DNA of 6,983 nt from Gammaproteobacteria bacterium. GTDB lineage: Bacteria; Pseudomonadota; Gammaproteobacteria; Arenicellales; Arenicellaceae. Position numbers and translations under genes: made by a program. The stretch is from contig JAUHZM010000161.1 in the NCBI GenBank assembly GCA_030426005.1, positions 1 to 6,983 on the forward strand, given 5' to 3'. The notes below the pieces were generated by a model, which saw nothing but the letters and a program-made list of their open reading frames with translations, was not told the origin of the DNA and searched no databases. This document shows positions 5,687 through 6,983 of this stretch, piece by piece; within the stretch, counting starts at the first letter, position 1; each line of letters begins with the position of its first letter.

Positions 5687-6691
5687 GTGAAAACTATTAA
5701 ATGGGGCATTCTCGCGCCCGGCAATATCGCACACAAATTCGCTACCGCCCTCGTCACGATCGAGGGCGCTGTCCTGCATTCAGTTGCTAGTCGAGATACA
5801 GCGCGCGCACAGGCTTTCCAGCAACTCTACGGTGCCACCAAATGCGCCCAGGATTATGCAGAACTCATCGCCGACCCGGAAATAGACGCAATCTATGTGG
5901 CCTCACCACACCGTTACCACGCTGAGCAAACAATGAACTGCCTGCGCGCGGGTAAAGCGGTGCTATGTGAAAAGCCTATGACCGTTAACCTGAGCGAGGC
6001 GGAACAGGTGTTTGCGGCGGCAAACGAGCATCATGCGTTCTATATGGAAGCGGTCTGGACTCGCTTTATGCCAATCTACAAGCAGATTTCGAGCTGGGTA
6101 TCCGAAGGTAAGATCGGCACCGTAAGCAGCGTACAAGCGAGCTTTGGTATCAACGTGCCGTTTGACGCTGCGCACCGCTTGTACGCGCCTGAGCTTGCCG
6201 GTGGCGCGTTACTCGATTTGGGCATTTACCCGATCACGGTGGCACAGATGGTTGTCGACCAAGCGCCCGACAAAGTCGTGGCGGTCGCGGAACTCGGGCA
6301 ATCCGGGGTCGACGAATCGACCGGAATGGCGCTGCACTACCCAAACGGCGTAGTAGCCACCTTAAACTGCGGTACACGCGCCAATAGCTCACTGGACTGC
6401 TGGATTTTTGGCGACCGCGGTAGCATTCACATCCCCCAGTTCTGGCAGGCTGAGTCCGCGACCCTTTATCAACCCGAGGAGTCACACCACTCTTCGGCCC
6501 GCGAGAATGCCACGGAGTGCCATCTTCCACATGCCGTGAATGGCTACGAATACGAAATACGGGAAGTCAATCGATGTCTTCGTGCCGGGCTAGTAGAAAG
6601 CCCGCTTATGAGTTGGCAACACAGTCGCGACGTGATGCACATCATGGATACGGTTCGCGCGCAGATCGGACTCAAATTTCCATTTGAATAG
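5687..6691 (+). CDS. Gfo/Idh/MocA-family NAD(P)-dependent oxidoreductase
   Basis: The 334-residue protein is a typical family member. The N-terminal Rossmann fold has WGILAPGNIAHKFATAL (6-22). DPEIDAIYVASPHRYH (63-78) and VLCEKPMTVN (92-101) follow; EKP is the family hallmark and includes the catalytic-type lysine (Lys96). The C-terminal substrate-binding domain contains EAVWTRFMPIY (121-131) and GGALLDLGIYPI (172-183). The EAVWTRF wording resembles dihydrodiol dehydrogenase-like and glucose-fructose oxidoreductase-like members, which oxidise sugars or cyclic diols; the real substrate cannot be read from sequence. The start is GTG at 5687, which places the glycine-rich loop at its usual distance from the N-terminus. 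No Shine-Dalgarno sequence is visible. It is 44 nt downstream of the hot-dog gene and convergent with the dehydrogenase at the right edge. Confidence 0.92.
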   Translation: MKTIKWGILAPGNIAHKFATALVTIEGAVLHSVASRDTARAQAFQQLYGATKCAQDYAELIADPEIDAIYVASPHRYHAEQTMNCLRAGKAVLCEKPMTVNLSEAEQVFAAANEHHAFYMEAVWTRFMPIYKQISSWVSEGKIGTVSSVQASFGINVPFDAAHRLYAPELAGGALLDLGIYPITVAQMVVDQAPDKVVAVAELGQSGVDESTGMALHYPNGVVATLNCGTRANSSLDCWIFGDRGSIHIPQFWQAESATLYQPEESHHSSARENATECHLPHAVNGYEYEIREVNRCLRAGLVESPLMSWQHSRDVMHIMDTVRAQIGLKFPFE

Positions 6692-6701
6692 ACCTCGACC
6701 A

Positions 6702-6729
6702 TTTCAGAATGGCGTTATTTTTTCTGAAA
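6702..6729. repeat. 8-bp inverted repeat between convergent genes
   Basis: TTTCAGAA (6702-6709) and TTCTGAAA (6722-6729) are perfect inverted copies around a 12-base loop. It spans the gap and the last codons of the minus-strand dehydrogenase gene. It is AT-rich and lacks a T-run after the stem in either direction, so it is not a standard terminator, though it could weakly end transcription. Confidence 0.35.
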
Positions 6730-6983
6730 CGCGCGATGCGTGGGCTGCAGATTAATTTCTTCGATCACCACGTTGCGCGGTTGTTGAATTGTATGTAGCA
6801 CTGAATCTGCCACCTGACTTGCTGTCAGTGAGTATGCCTCACCTGGCTTCGGCGCAAAATTCGTGTCCGCGAAGAAATTCGTTTCAACTGGACCGGGGTT
6901 AATCAGCATGACGCGAATATTGCTGCCAGCACAATCGCTACGCAGACTTTGCGCTAAACCGCGCAGCGCAAATTTACTGGCAC
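6715..6983 (-). CDS. Short-chain dehydrogenase/reductase, C-terminal part (5' end outside window)
   Basis: The minus-strand frame is open from the right window edge to the TAA at 6715. The visible residues begin ASKFALRGLAQSLRSD; the lysine there (codon 6973-6975) is the catalytic Lys of the SDR YxxxK motif, whose tyrosine lies just outside the window. IRVMLINPGPVETNFFAD follows, the usual PG(P/W)V.T segment after strand beta-6 that contacts the nicotinamide side of NAD(P). A short C-terminal tail ends RAFQKK. About 89 residues of an expected 230-250 are present. The substrate is unknown. The internal ATG at 6909 is not the real start, since family sequence continues upstream of it. Confidence 0.92.
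   Translation of the reverse strand, partial: ASKFALRGLAQSLRSDCAGSNIRVMLINPGPVETNFFADTNFAPKPGEAYSLTASQVADSVLHTIQQPRNVVIEEINLQPTHRAFQKK

Noticed and set aside
6234..6530. Minus-strand and shifted plus-strand frames inside the oxidoreductase gene
   Set aside because: Arginine- and proline-rich products typical of out-of-frame reading of a real gene.
6702..6729. Inverted repeat considered as a bidirectional terminator
   Set aside because: Stem is AT-rich with a long loop and no T-run after it on either strand; kept only as a low-confidence repeat.

Overview
The window reads as a gammaproteobacterial chromosomal segment of moderate GC, with a foreign piece joined to its left edge. The core is the 30S/50S ribosomal protein operon rpsF-rpsR-rplI (minus strand), followed on the same strand by the replicative helicase gene dnaB. 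This rplI-dnaB order is familiar from gammaproteobacteria such as Pseudomonas. The enterobacterial gene priB is absent between rpsF and rpsR.

Layout. Bases 1 to about 316 hold an internal piece of seryl-tRNA synthetase (plus strand) whose wording looks alphaproteobacterial. It runs head-on into a dnaB gene (minus strand) that has lost its 3' third. Both genes are normally essential and both break at the same point (about 295-316). GC content also shifts there, from 58% in bases 1-300 to 46% in bases 601-900 by hand count. The join is most likely an assembly or library chimera. From 1162 to 2744 come the dnaB upstream region, a rho-independent terminator, rplI, rpsR, rpsF, a leader of about 170 nt with alternative hairpins, and a good sigma70 promoter.

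From 2823 to 5107 there is a compact accessory module. It holds a PqqD-like small protein (RiPP recognition element fold) and a nucleotidyltransferase-like protein that overlaps it by 8 nt, both on the plus strand. A convergent HPr-kinase-like P-loop protein overlaps the nucleotidyltransferase tail-to-tail by 11 nt. These three families are known companions in lasso-peptide clusters and in an uncharacterised 'HPr-rel-A'-type system. No lasso cyclase, B2 protease or convincing precursor gene is present here. This is the most interesting part of the window.

From 5187 to the right edge come ordinary metabolic genes: a hot-dog fold (DUF4442-like) thioesterase-type protein, a Gfo/Idh/MocA-family oxidoreductase, and the C-terminal part of a convergent short-chain dehydrogenase/reductase cut by the window end.

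The three ribosomal genes all have strong Shine-Dalgarno sequences. dnaB, the module genes and the metabolic genes have none that I can see. No tRNA, rRNA, CRISPR array, insertion sequence or integrase was seen.
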